Positions 56,254-64,000 of a DNA stretch of 64,000 nt are shown piece after piece. The notes below the pieces were generated by a model. The model saw only the letters and a program-made list of their open reading frames with translations. It searched no databases and had not been told where the DNA came from. Source of the DNA: Campanula takesimana (taxonomy: Eukaryota > Streptophyta > Magnoliopsida > Asterales > Campanulaceae); the NCBI GenBank assembly GCA_026119855.1, contig JAOWBW010000162.1, positions 749,076-813,075 of the forward strand, read 5' to 3'. Each line of letters begins with the position of its first letter. Within the stretch, counting starts at the first letter, position 1. A program made the translations under genes and the position numbers.

Positions 56254-56776
56254 TTCACTAAAAAGATGATGAATATTTTAAAAAATAAGGGGTTAAAGAA
56301 GGATAATTAAGATTTTTTTGAGAGAAAAGAGAGGTTTTTTTTTTTGGTGTACAAATAAAATGAAAGTTATATCAATTTATAGAGAGAAAAAAATCCAGAA
56401 TTTTCGCGAAAAAAAAAAAAATAAAATTTTTTTGCTGTAAAATAATTGAGCTCGAAAATTTGGGTTGAAAATCATATCTAAAAATCAGGACGGACCAATC
56501 ATAGGCTGACACTTGGCAAAAGGAGAAAAAACAAAAAAAAAAACTGGCAGACGCTGCCCTCACGCGCCTCTGTCGGCGGTGAGGCGCACGCGCCATGTCG
56601 GCACCAACCAGCAGGCGACGCGTGTCCATGGCGGGGCCCCTCATTTTTCATTCAACCCGGTTGAATTTGTTCAACTTCCCAATTCAACCCCCTACCTCTC
56701 AACTACCTTATTGGACACCCCTCAACTAGTTTAATCCCTCTCAACTCCCTCCTCAACTAGCTTATTGTACATGGCC

Positions 56777-57469
56777 TTAGTGGGGCAGTTAGTGCTCATT
56801 ATATATATGCTGTTAGGAGTAATGGATGAAGGCAGTTTTTTATTTCAATTGAATGCAATTTAGTTTCTCTCAGAAACTATCTCTCTATTCTTGAATTGTT
56901 TATTCTAGTTCGGTCATTCTCATTAGATTCTCAATGGATTTCGGCATCAATTTTTATGATCAAATTGATTAAACTTTAACCATTAATTTTAACTGTGAAC
57001 TCTTAGCTTTGTAAACTCTTTTCACCAATTGCACACCTACGAGGAGCATGTTTGGCAAACGAATACTACTCCATAGTACTTCTTTAAAGATATTTATATA
57101 TTCTGTATAAAAATTTTACTATGATTTTCTAATGATGACTAGGAAAATTTAGAGTTTATTGTCAAAGTAACCTGCGTGCCCTTCGAGAATTTCAGTTTTA
57201 CCCCGTACTTCCGAAACTACCAATGTCACATGCATATTGTTAGTATTTTAATAAATACATGCATAACCAGACTTTTTAACTCATGTTATAAATATAACGG
57301 AAATATTAATACAACTCAAAAACGATCCCATTTCATCTCCTTTAACTAGTTCCGCCCACCACCACCGAGACCGCCACTAACAACACAAACCAACCCACCA
57401 TTGCAACAAACCCTAATCAAAATTAACTAAGGCCAAATCAAATTTTCTTTTTCAATCTTTTCTGAACGA
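56777..57469. other. No gene recognised
   Basis: Ordinary AT-rich sequence without repeat ends. The true start of the Tat LTR may lie inside its right part. Confidence 0.45.
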
Positions 57470-57889
57470 CATGAACCGACTTGGGTAAATGGGTCCCATA
57501 TGCTCTGGGCCCGTACACCTAAAAGGCATATACCGAGAAGCCATTCACCAGACGCCTAGGCTTTTGGGCCGACATCAATAAAGCCGATCAGGCAGACCTT
57601 GCCTAGAATGAGTTACTAGTAGCCCAATCCCTAACCGACCTCAATGACGAGACGAGTTATATGACGGGCCGACATGCATCAGAAGCCTCCCATTATCATC
57701 GGGAGTCCGCTTACAAGAGTCATAACACAACTCTAACGGTGAGGATCCTTATCTAAACAAAGGATATATTTTCTACAAGATAACTGAGATATCACTCATC
57801 CTTATCAGGAGTCTCTCTAAGGAATACGAGTCCCACATTAACACGGGCTCCCTGGCTTTCTTAACAAGTCAGGACTCTTACACCCATAC

Positions 57890-57900
57890 CTATATAAACA
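57890..57900 (+). promoter_or_regulatory. LTR TATA box
   Basis: CTATATAAACA lies about 100 bp upstream of the GC-rich R/U5 stem. Confidence 0.6.
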
Positions 57901-57993
57901 GGTCCTCTACACGGGAAACGGGTAAGGAACTTTTAGACTCTCTACTAGTCGATTGATTCTACACTCATCTTCACTACCCAAATACTTATTCTC

Positions 57994-58028
57994 ACGCCGG
58001 AGGGCCTTCGCCGGTGGAGCCCCGGCGT
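57994..58028 (+). other. GC-rich hairpin in LTR R/U5
   Basis: ACGCCGG pairs with CCGGCGT over a 21-nt loop that itself holds GGGCC and GGAGCC. Confidence 0.55.
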
Positions 58029-58136
58029 AGTTTACGTTTGTTCTTTGTGCGCAGATCTGACAGGAGGGTTCTCATTGCTGGATTTATCCGAACCACTAGA
58101 CGAAGGGCTGATCCGACACGTTTTTGGCAGCATCAG

Positions 58137-58155
58137 TTTGGTTCCATTGCCGTGA
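58137..58155 (+). other. Degenerate primer-binding site
   Basis: TTTGGTTCCATTGCCGTG matches the usual Tat/Athila-type TTTGGCGCCGTTGCCGGG with C-to-T and similar changes, consistent with methylation decay. Confidence 0.55.
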
Positions 58156-58204
58156 AACGTTCGTTTGGAGAACCTCTTTGTTCGGAAAAACCACAAATTT
58201 CCTC

Positions 58205-60250
58205 ATGTCTGAAGTTCGCGCCGACGGTCGAGAAACTAGCGTTACCCCGGACGCTACTCTCAATCCGCCTCCGCCTCTTAACGGGGCAAATAACAATGTC
58301 CAGAATCAAGGTCTCCCCCCTCAGCCTCAGGGGGGCGGAATGCATACCCGATCACGAGGGCCACCACCTGAGGTGGTTAATCAATATGGGCGACGGAGAG
58401 GGACGCTTTCTCGCCCTCAACCTTCCGAAGCTGGTCCTTCCAGGCCTCCACCTGTTGATAGAAGGACGCTATTACACCAAAATGTTTCAACCCTTCAGCA
58501 ACTGGCCGATGCTCAAAGGGTTCTCCTGGAATTCGATCCCGATCATTCTTTAGCACCCTTTGCCCAGCCCTCTGATACAAGGGGAGCTTTCGGAGGCGGA
58601 GAAAGAAGTGAACGTAGGGGAAACCCGCGCACTGATGACAGACGTCATCAAGGACCGAGCAATGCACCCCCAGGAAACCAAGCAGCGCCACCAAGCCGAC
58701 TGAAAGGCCGACTCGGCCCAGTCAATCCCGATGTCGGTGATCTGAGAGATCAGATAAACCGCAGGAGAGAAGAGGAGGCTGAATCTCCAGATGTGAGATA
58801 TCTAGGAGAGAGGCGCCGATGGCAAAACCAAGAACAGATCCCACCAAGACAAGACCCGCCCTGTCACACTCCTCCGAGACGACACCGTGATGATCCAGAC
58901 ATAAGCCGAGTTGATGGTAGAGGCCGAGACAAAGAAAGGGATAGGCCAAAAAGTTCCCATCGTAGCTCGGGATTCAGTGAACATGTCATTTTAGATCTGC
59001 AGGAGAGAATGGAAAACATTGAGATGAACCAGGGACAGAGGAAGGTCAAGATCGACTATGATGCGATGCGTCCTTTCGCTCAGTGGATTAAAGATTCTCC
59101 ACCTAACCCCCGGCTAAAACTTCCTCATCTCGACAAATACTCAGGCAATTCTGATGCCATGGATCACCTCCAATCTTTCGAAGGCATGATGGCCTTGGTT
59201 TCCAACAAAGACGACGTACTTTGCAAAGCCTTTGCTAGTACGTTAGTTGGGGCAGTCCGGTCCTGGTTCATGGATCTAGAAAAGAAGAGCATCAATTCCT
59301 TCTCTAAATTGAAGACGGGTTTTCTAGAGTATTTTGCCACTGCGGGAGCCAGGAAGAAGAGGCTATCTGACCTAGGAAACATAGTCCAAGGGAAAAATGA
59401 GTCAACCATGAGCTTTTACAACAGGTTTAGGGACTTGGCCGACTCAATAGAAGAAAGACTCACAGACAGGGAGATCATCATGTGTTTCTATAATGGACAA
59501 AGGTCAGAAGAGCTCACCTATGAATTGTCAGTAAGAGAACCTCTTACGAAGGCGGAGCTATACCAGATGGCCTACGCAACAGCAACCGCTGAAGAAAAAA
59601 AGAAATGGTTGTCAGGGTACAGAGACCGAGATCGGGGAAGAGAAAGCAGACCGCCCTCCACCGACTTGCCACAAGGTAATAATGGTGGGGGAAATAGAGG
59701 AAAGAACAGAACGAGGGGAACCGAGGTCTACACCCCCCTCACAAAGCCGATTTCTGAGATTATGAGTTTGGTAAATCTCCCCAATCCAAAACCCCTCAAG
59801 GACAATCCAAAGTTTCCCCGGGATATGAATAAGTACTGTGCCTACCACCGAGATAACGGCCACGAGACCGACAACTGTTTCGCCTTGAAGAAAATACTAC
59901 AAAAAATGGCCGACCAAGGAAAATTGGACGAGTTCATAGCAAAGAAGGATAACAAACGTCCAAGAGAAGACGAGAGAAGAGATGACCGAGAGGATAGACC
60001 ACCTCGGGCCAAATTGATCGGTGTTATCAGGGAAGAAATTCCTTCAAATACACGACTGAAGGAGCAGATCTTCGAGCTCAGTAAGGTCTACCACATCCCT
60101 CCATGGATCCACAAAGGAGAGGAGGTAATCACCTTTTCCCCCAATGAGCTGGCCGGGAACAGGGCCATGAGAGAACAACCTTTGGTTATCACGGGCCGAA
60201 TTGATAACTGTGAGTCGGAAAGGCTCTTGATAGATTCTGGTGCAGCTAAG
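58205..60250 (+). pseudogene. Gypsy (Tat clade) gag and start of protease, truncated by insertion
   Basis: From ATG 58205 the frame is open for 682 codons. It has a basic, Pro/Arg-rich disordered N-terminus. A retrotransposon gag/capsid domain covers about residues 285-440 (FAQWIKDSPPNPRLKLPHLD, AVRSWFMDLEKKSINSFSKL, FYNRFRDLADSIEERLTDRE). A zinc knuckle of CHHC form, CAYHRDNGHETDNC, begins near residue 545. The protease signature LLIDSGAAK lies at the end (DSG from residue 677). The next base is the first of another element's LTR. The gag coding part itself shows no stop or shift. Confidence 0.93.
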
Positions 60251-61513
60251 TGTAGACACCCCGCCTTGGACCTCTCACCCCGATTGCATACAAAGTATTT
60301 TTATTTAACTTATTTTCATTAACTTCTGTTACTTCGGTTAAGTTCCTAACTGATTCCGTTAGTTTTGGACTAAACTGCGTAACAGAGTTAACTTTTAGGG
60401 TCATTCTGTCATTCTGTTCTTCTCTGCCGCGGGCGCTTCCGGAACTGTTAACGGGATGCGCGCGCGTCTCGCCCCAAAAGCGGGACTCGCGCGCTTCCCA
60501 TTTTGGCAGTAACGGATTGCACCTTATTTCCCTCCCTTTTCTTATTTACAAACATCGCTTTCTTGATCACAAACAACCCTTTTTACATCCACATTCATCC
60601 CCCCTTTTCTCATTAACTCCCAATCCCACACTTCTAGCCTTTTCATTAAAACAAAATATTTCCTTTTTATTTTATTTTATTTGATTTTCTTTTATTTCTT
60701 TTATTTATTATTTTATTTATCTTATTTTGATTGGTCAATTCCATTTCACATGGATGATCATCTTTTCCCTCCATCATTTCCCTCTCTTTTTTACCTATAA
60801 AAACCATCATCTTCTACCTTAGAAAGGGACCCAATTTTTGAGACTTGAACAAAAACTCTACACAAATCATCTCAACAATCCTTCTCTACAAAACACTACA
60901 CAAAGTGTTTGCACAACATTTTCTCTACAACAACACCATTTTCAAGTCCAAGTTTGAAGTCCTCTTTCCTAAGGTACAACATCTCTTTTCTCCTCTTATT
61001 TTATTTGTCTAGTCTTACTAGTATGCAATCTCCATAAAAAGGGATACAACCAAAAGGCCACTTCACTATTGAAGTTTGGCCAAGGTTACATCCCAACATT
61101 CCAAACTTCATTTAATTTATATTTCATTTCTTAATGTAATCATTTAGCACTAGTCCAACATGTAACTATTTAGCATTAAATTAATAAAATCATTCTTTTC
61201 CCCTTTTTCTTTGCATTATAATTGTTAGCATTGTTAATAAATTGAAGGACATGTAAATATTAGAACACCAATAGTAGCAAGACCCGCGTAAGCGGGGCGG
61301 AGTGGGTGTTTAAGTACTTCCCACTCCGTCACCTAACCCCCGAACCCTTCTATCCCGAATCTCTGGTTTTGTACATAAATTAGGCTATTTCTAGGTTTTT
61401 TTTATGTTCCTTTAAAAACATAGGTGGCGACTCTAAACACATCTAAAACAAGTTAGACATCCTAGGATAATTCACCGCTCTAGCCAAAGCCGTGGTTCCC
61501 CGGGGTATCTACA
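60251..61513 (+). mobile_element. 5' LTR of a Tat/Ogre-like element
   Basis: TGTAGACACCCCGCC...GGGGTATCTACA, 1263 bp. It is followed one base later by TGGCGACTCTGCTGGGGA, the primer site typical of Ogre/Tat elements. TATA-like CCTATAAAAACC lies near 60794-60805. Same family as the minus-strand solo LTR at 23706-24898. The left target copy would be CTAAG (60246-60250); the right copy is beyond the window. Confidence 0.92.
60428..60505 (+). promoter_or_regulatory. CpG-rich word cluster upstream of the LTR TATA
   Basis: CGCGGGCGCTTCCGG, ATGCGCGCGCGTCTCG and ACTCGCGCGCTTCCC occur in 78 bp, about 300 bp upstream of the TATA-like box. Related words recur in the leader at 61614-61680 and 61798-61885. 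Confidence 0.45.
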
Positions 61514-61514
61514 G

Positions 61515-61532
61515 TGGCGACTCTGCTGGGGA
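61515..61532 (+). other. Primer-binding site
   Basis: TGGCGACTCTGCTGGGGA, as reported for Ogre/Tat retrotransposons (tRNA-Arg type; assignment from memory). Confidence 0.8.
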
Positions 61533-62324
61533 AGATTTAGAGGGTTAAACTTGCGTTTTTTATTTTTGGTGTTCTTTTATTTTATTTTCTGGGCATTCTG
61601 GTAAAAAGGGTAGGAAGCGCGCGCCTCCGGCCTTCTTGGCCTAAAGCGCGCGCGTCCGACCCTTATTACCAGAATCGCCCACCTTCCATCTTGTCCTTCA
61701 ATTCCATGTTTCTGTGCTAACAAATTCTGCAGGGGAAAGTTTTCTTAATTAAGGGTCAAGGCAATCCCTTGAACCCACTGATTTGCAGGTTCTCACCCAG
61801 AAGCGGGCGCCTCTGCCCTTCTTCCTCTCACGCGCGCGCCTTCCGCATAGGCAACCCAATGCGCGCGCTTCTGGGCGCATTCTCGGAACAGAACAGTGCA
61901 CAGAAACAGAACAGAATGACAGTGTGTGGGCACCGGGCCTGCATACAATTTCTTTTACTTTCTGTTTATTTTTATCGGTCACACGGGTGATTCGAAAGTT
62001 GTAATTATGTGCTTATTTGTTTTTTTTTTTATTTCTTTTGAAAAAAAAAATGTTTTGTCACATGTTAGACCTCACACTACATGCACATATTCTTATCAAC
62101 TGCTCACTATCGAGTCGCACAAGTCCAACCCCAAACCCGTCGAGGCCCGTCCTAGAAAGTTTCAAGCTCCACTCGACCTTGGCTCTTTCGAAGCGGTAAA
62201 CCTCAGCCCGTGGCGTAGTTCATGACTACATGCCGGGGTGACCTTTAAGCCTCATATTCAAGCCGAGCACAAGCCACACAATTCTAGTCTAGGGTCTAAC
62301 ACTCCGTGACCAAGTCGGTTTTTC

Positions 62325-62490
62325 ATGTGCCGAGATTTCCCTAAACTAATGTCTTCAAATCATACATGCCAACTTGTTGCAATGGACGAAATAAAACTCC
62401 GTCCCCAAAAGTGGTTATTTTGGACGAAAATAAAAATCCGTCCCCGCATGTATGATTTACTACATTAATTTAGTTTAATCCCGACACATG
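62325..62490 (+). other. Long inverted repeat in gag leader
   Basis: CATGTGCCGAGATTTCCCTAAAC...AAATCATACATGC near 62325-62370 pairs imperfectly with the reverse complement of 62443-62490. The loop contains a direct repeat GGACGAAAATAAAA-TCCGTCCCC (62384 and 62424 areas). Confidence 0.7.
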
Positions 62491-62507
62491 TAGGGCTCAC
62501 AAGCGTG

Positions 62508-62568
62508 GTGGAATCCGATGAGTATATGGGACCGCGAGAAGGTCTATATACTAGTGTGACGATTCCAC
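62508..62568 (+). other. Two-tier hairpin in gag leader
   Basis: The outer stem GTGGAATC / GATTCCAC is perfect over 8 bp. The inner stem AGTATATGGGACC / GGTCTATATACT has one bulge, and the loop is GCGAGAA. It lies about 190 nt upstream of the gag ATG. A packaging or dimerisation role would be inference. Confidence 0.7.
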
Positions 62569-62619
62569 TATTTTTTCTAGAAACCCCAAAAAGGACTCCG
62601 TCCTTCCGACTTTTGTAAA

Positions 62620-63846
62620 TAAAAAAAAAAAAAAAAAAAAAAAGAGTCATTTTCTTTATATGGTTGAGTCTTTTTTGTGTTTGTGGGTTAAATTTATTTT
62701 ACTCAAAAGGTGTTTGTGGGGCCAATTTAAGATCAACCGTGCTCTTCTAATAGGTCCAATGGCTTCCAACGGCGACAACAACAACGGTGGAAATGATTTC
62801 GTGTCCAACGAAGGGTTACTCAACGTAATGAAATCAATGGGGGAACAAATGGATAGGATTGTCGAGGACGCCCGCCATAAAGACAATTTGTGGCAAGCCC
62901 GTTTCGATATCGACAAGAGGGTTCACAAAGAAGAGGTTTCCGAACTCAAGGCCCGTCTTGATTATGAAAGAAGAATTCACAAGGAAGAGGTTTCCGAACT
63001 CAAAGCCCGTTTGCAAGAGCTCACCGACAGCAAAGCAAAGTTTAAGGGTAAAGCATGCTCAAGTGGCCCGTCCCTCAAAAGCTACAAAGGTACCGCCAAC
63101 GACCGAGTTTTCACTCCTCTCCTAGGAGTAACCCAAGCCGAAGCATTTGAAACTTTGGTGGCAAGTGGAAAGGTCAAGCCTTTAGAGGGGTACAAGCCGA
63201 AGGCGATACTGAAAAATCATGCTCATGGTGAATGGTGCGGCTACCACAAGCATAGTGGCCACACTACCGAAGGGTGCTTCCTTCTCCGAAACATCATCCA
63301 AGATTTGATCGACAACGGCGAATTTACCGTGGGTGAAGAGAAACTCATCAAAGAAGTGGCTTGGTTTTGAAATGGGGCTTCAACAAAGAGGACGACGACA
63401 ACAATCTCCGTTTCTCTTTCTCTACCTAGTAGTAGGAATAAAAAAAAAAAAAAAAAAAAAAAGGTCAAAAGTCCTCTTTTGTGTGCATTAATGTTTTCTC
63501 TCGTCCCATGTTAAGTGTCGAGTCTTCTTATCAAATAAAAGTCGTTCTTGTCCTTATACACTCTTCCAAGTTGTTCGATCTAATTCTTGGCAAAATGATG
63601 AAAAAAATGTCTAAACAAGTTTTAGAACAAGGCCATCACTTGAACGCCTAGGGGCTAAACATCGACGCCAACATCAACGACGAAGCCAAGACAAACAAGG
63701 TGGAGCAACAATCATGAAGAAGTCAAGCAAAGTTTTCAAAGGGGGATTAAAAAAAAAAAAAAAAAAAAGAGCTCGCTAGGTTGAAACCATCAAATCAACC
63801 TAGGCAAAAGTTAGAGCACACACAAAAAAAAAAAAAAAAAAAAAAA
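62620..63846 (+). repeat. Four long poly-A tracts
   Basis: A runs of about 20-24 lie at 62620-62643, 63440-63462, 63749-63768 and 63824-63846, one before and three after the gag-like gene. Confidence 0.9.
62759..63370 (+). CDS. Short gag-like protein, coiled coil plus CHHC knuckle
   Basis: 203 codons from ATG 62759 (MASNGDNNNGGND) to TGA. It has an Asn/Gly-rich start and a charged helical region. An 18-residue tandem duplication lies at about residues 55-90 (VHKEEVSELKARLDYERR, then IHKEEVSELKARL). Near the C-terminus is FTPLLGVTQAEAFETLVASG, then the knuckle CGYHKHSGHTTEGC from residue 160 and NIIQDLIDNGEF. The C-terminal half resembles the Tat/Ogre gag C-terminus. The capsid domain found in full gag (as at 58205-60250) is missing, so the host element is probably non-autonomous (TR-GAG-like). 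An internal deletion derivative is the main alternative to an Ogre ORF1. Confidence 0.75.
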   Translation: MASNGDNNNGGNDFVSNEGLLNVMKSMGEQMDRIVEDARHKDNLWQARFDIDKRVHKEEVSELKARLDYERRIHKEEVSELKARLQELTDSKAKFKGKACSSGPSLKSYKGTANDRVFTPLLGVTQAEAFETLVASGKVKPLEGYKPKAILKNHAHGEWCGYHKHSGHTTEGCFLLRNIIQDLIDNGEFTVGEEKLIKEVAWF

Positions 63847-64000
63847 CCCCTCAATCAAAGAAGTTCACATCAAGATCATCATCATCATCCACCAACGAAG
63901 GACGAAGCAACAATTCATCACGACGAATGGAGAATCCACAAGAACTACGGTGACCTGAGCCTCTATACTGGAGGAACGTAGGCAACCTGCGGGTCCGATC
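63371..64000 (+). other. Internal region of the Tat/Ogre-like element, continuing past the window
   Basis: No protease or polymerase frame follows gag in the last 630 bp. It is punctuated by poly-A runs and ends at GTAGGCAACCTGCGGGTCCG. The 3' LTR is not reached. Confidence 0.6.

Larger units (their letters stand above)
54837..56776 (-). mobile_element. PIF/Harbinger element, internally deleted
   Basis: The inverted ends are GACCATGTCCAATA and TATTGTACATGGCC (12 of 14 paired), with TTA duplications at 54834-54836 and 56777-56779. CATTCAAC/GTTGAAT words are frequent near both ends. It encodes the C-terminal half of a Harbinger transposase and the start of an upstream protein, joined out of frame. 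A GC-rich patch (CACGCGCCTCTGTCGGCGG) lies at 56545-56640. Confidence 0.9.
57470..58135 (+). mobile_element. 5' LTR of a Tat-clade Gypsy element
   Basis: The end is placed at GGCAGCATCA (58135), just before a degenerate primer site. TATA box CTATATAAACA is at 57890-57900. The transcribed part contains the perfect stem ACGCCGG / CCGGCGT (57994-58028) around GGGCCTTCG. The left boundary is uncertain because the 3' LTR is outside the window; 57470 is an estimate. Confidence 0.6.
61533..62758 (+). other. Long untranslated leader with CpG words and hairpins
   Basis: About 1.2 kb between primer site and gag start. It contains two CpG-rich word pairs (61614-61680, 61798-61885), an imperfect 45-bp inverted repeat (62325-62490), a compact hairpin (62508-62568) and an A23 tract (62620-62643). 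Short open frames here are not convincing genes. Confidence 0.7.

Noticed and set aside
58014..58553. 179-codon frame overlapping the gag start
   Set aside because: It is a shadow frame of the 682-codon gag frame; gag homology is in the other phase.

Overview
The window is a transposon-dominated piece of a eudicot nuclear genome. It is AT-rich, has spliced genes with GT-AG introns, Stowaway-type MITEs with the plant-typical CTCCCTCCGTCCC ends, LTR retrotransposons with plant primer-binding sites, and many microsatellites. Nothing bacterial, organellar or viral was seen. I cannot name the species from the sequence alone.

Host genes. One host gene is clear: an organellar type-1 methionine aminopeptidase on the minus strand. 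Five exons are resolved between 10641 and 7303 (203 codons). Its fifth intron is interrupted at 7189 by an old Copia element, and the remaining catalytic exons lie beyond the window start. Two short exon-like open segments at 41396-41530 and 41791-41875 may be terminal exons of unrecognised minus-strand genes. A C/T-rich leader at 16645-17560 may be the 5' part of a plus-strand gene, but no product could be read.

Region by region. 1-7189: decayed Copia element (+) holding a Gypsy solo LTR (1079-3229, TSD TTATA). 7190-10641: MAP1 with MITEs in its introns. 11102-16639: nearly intact Tnt1/Tork-like Copia (+), 733-bp LTRs, TSD AAATT, disabled by three one-base deletions. 17809-19640: 13-copy tandem array of about 120-bp monomers split by a MITE. 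21375-22497: long-TIR Mutator-like element. 22792-26639: non-autonomous Copia-type element (-) containing a Tat/Ogre-type solo LTR and a hAT element. 30228-37236: Mutator-like element containing a Copia solo LTR (-), which contains a chromovirus LTR and internal relic. 37-48 kb: mostly MITEs, a second compact Mutator-like element and AT-rich filler. 48183-54406: four hAT elements, one holding a Copia solo LTR and a SINE, another a G-rich tandem array. 54837-56776: PIF/Harbinger element with half a transposase. 57470-60250: Tat-clade Gypsy LTR, leader and gag, cut inside the protease by a second Tat/Ogre-like element (60251 to window end) that encodes only a small gag-like protein.

Most striking pattern: at least six retrotransposon families, and two Harbinger-type elements, carry short CpG-dense palindromic words repeated 2-5 times in otherwise AT-rich DNA. 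In the LTRs with a visible TATA box these lie about 70-300 bp upstream of it. The word differs between families (CCGTACGG; GGTCCGnnCGGACC; TGGGCGGCCGCACA; GGAGGCGCGCGC; CCAGGCGGACGCCTGG; GCGCGCGCCTCC). Two homologous Copia LTRs carry different words at the same LTR offset. This is my main candidate for an undescribed system. A second is a pair of strong inverted repeats in the gag leader at 62325-62568.
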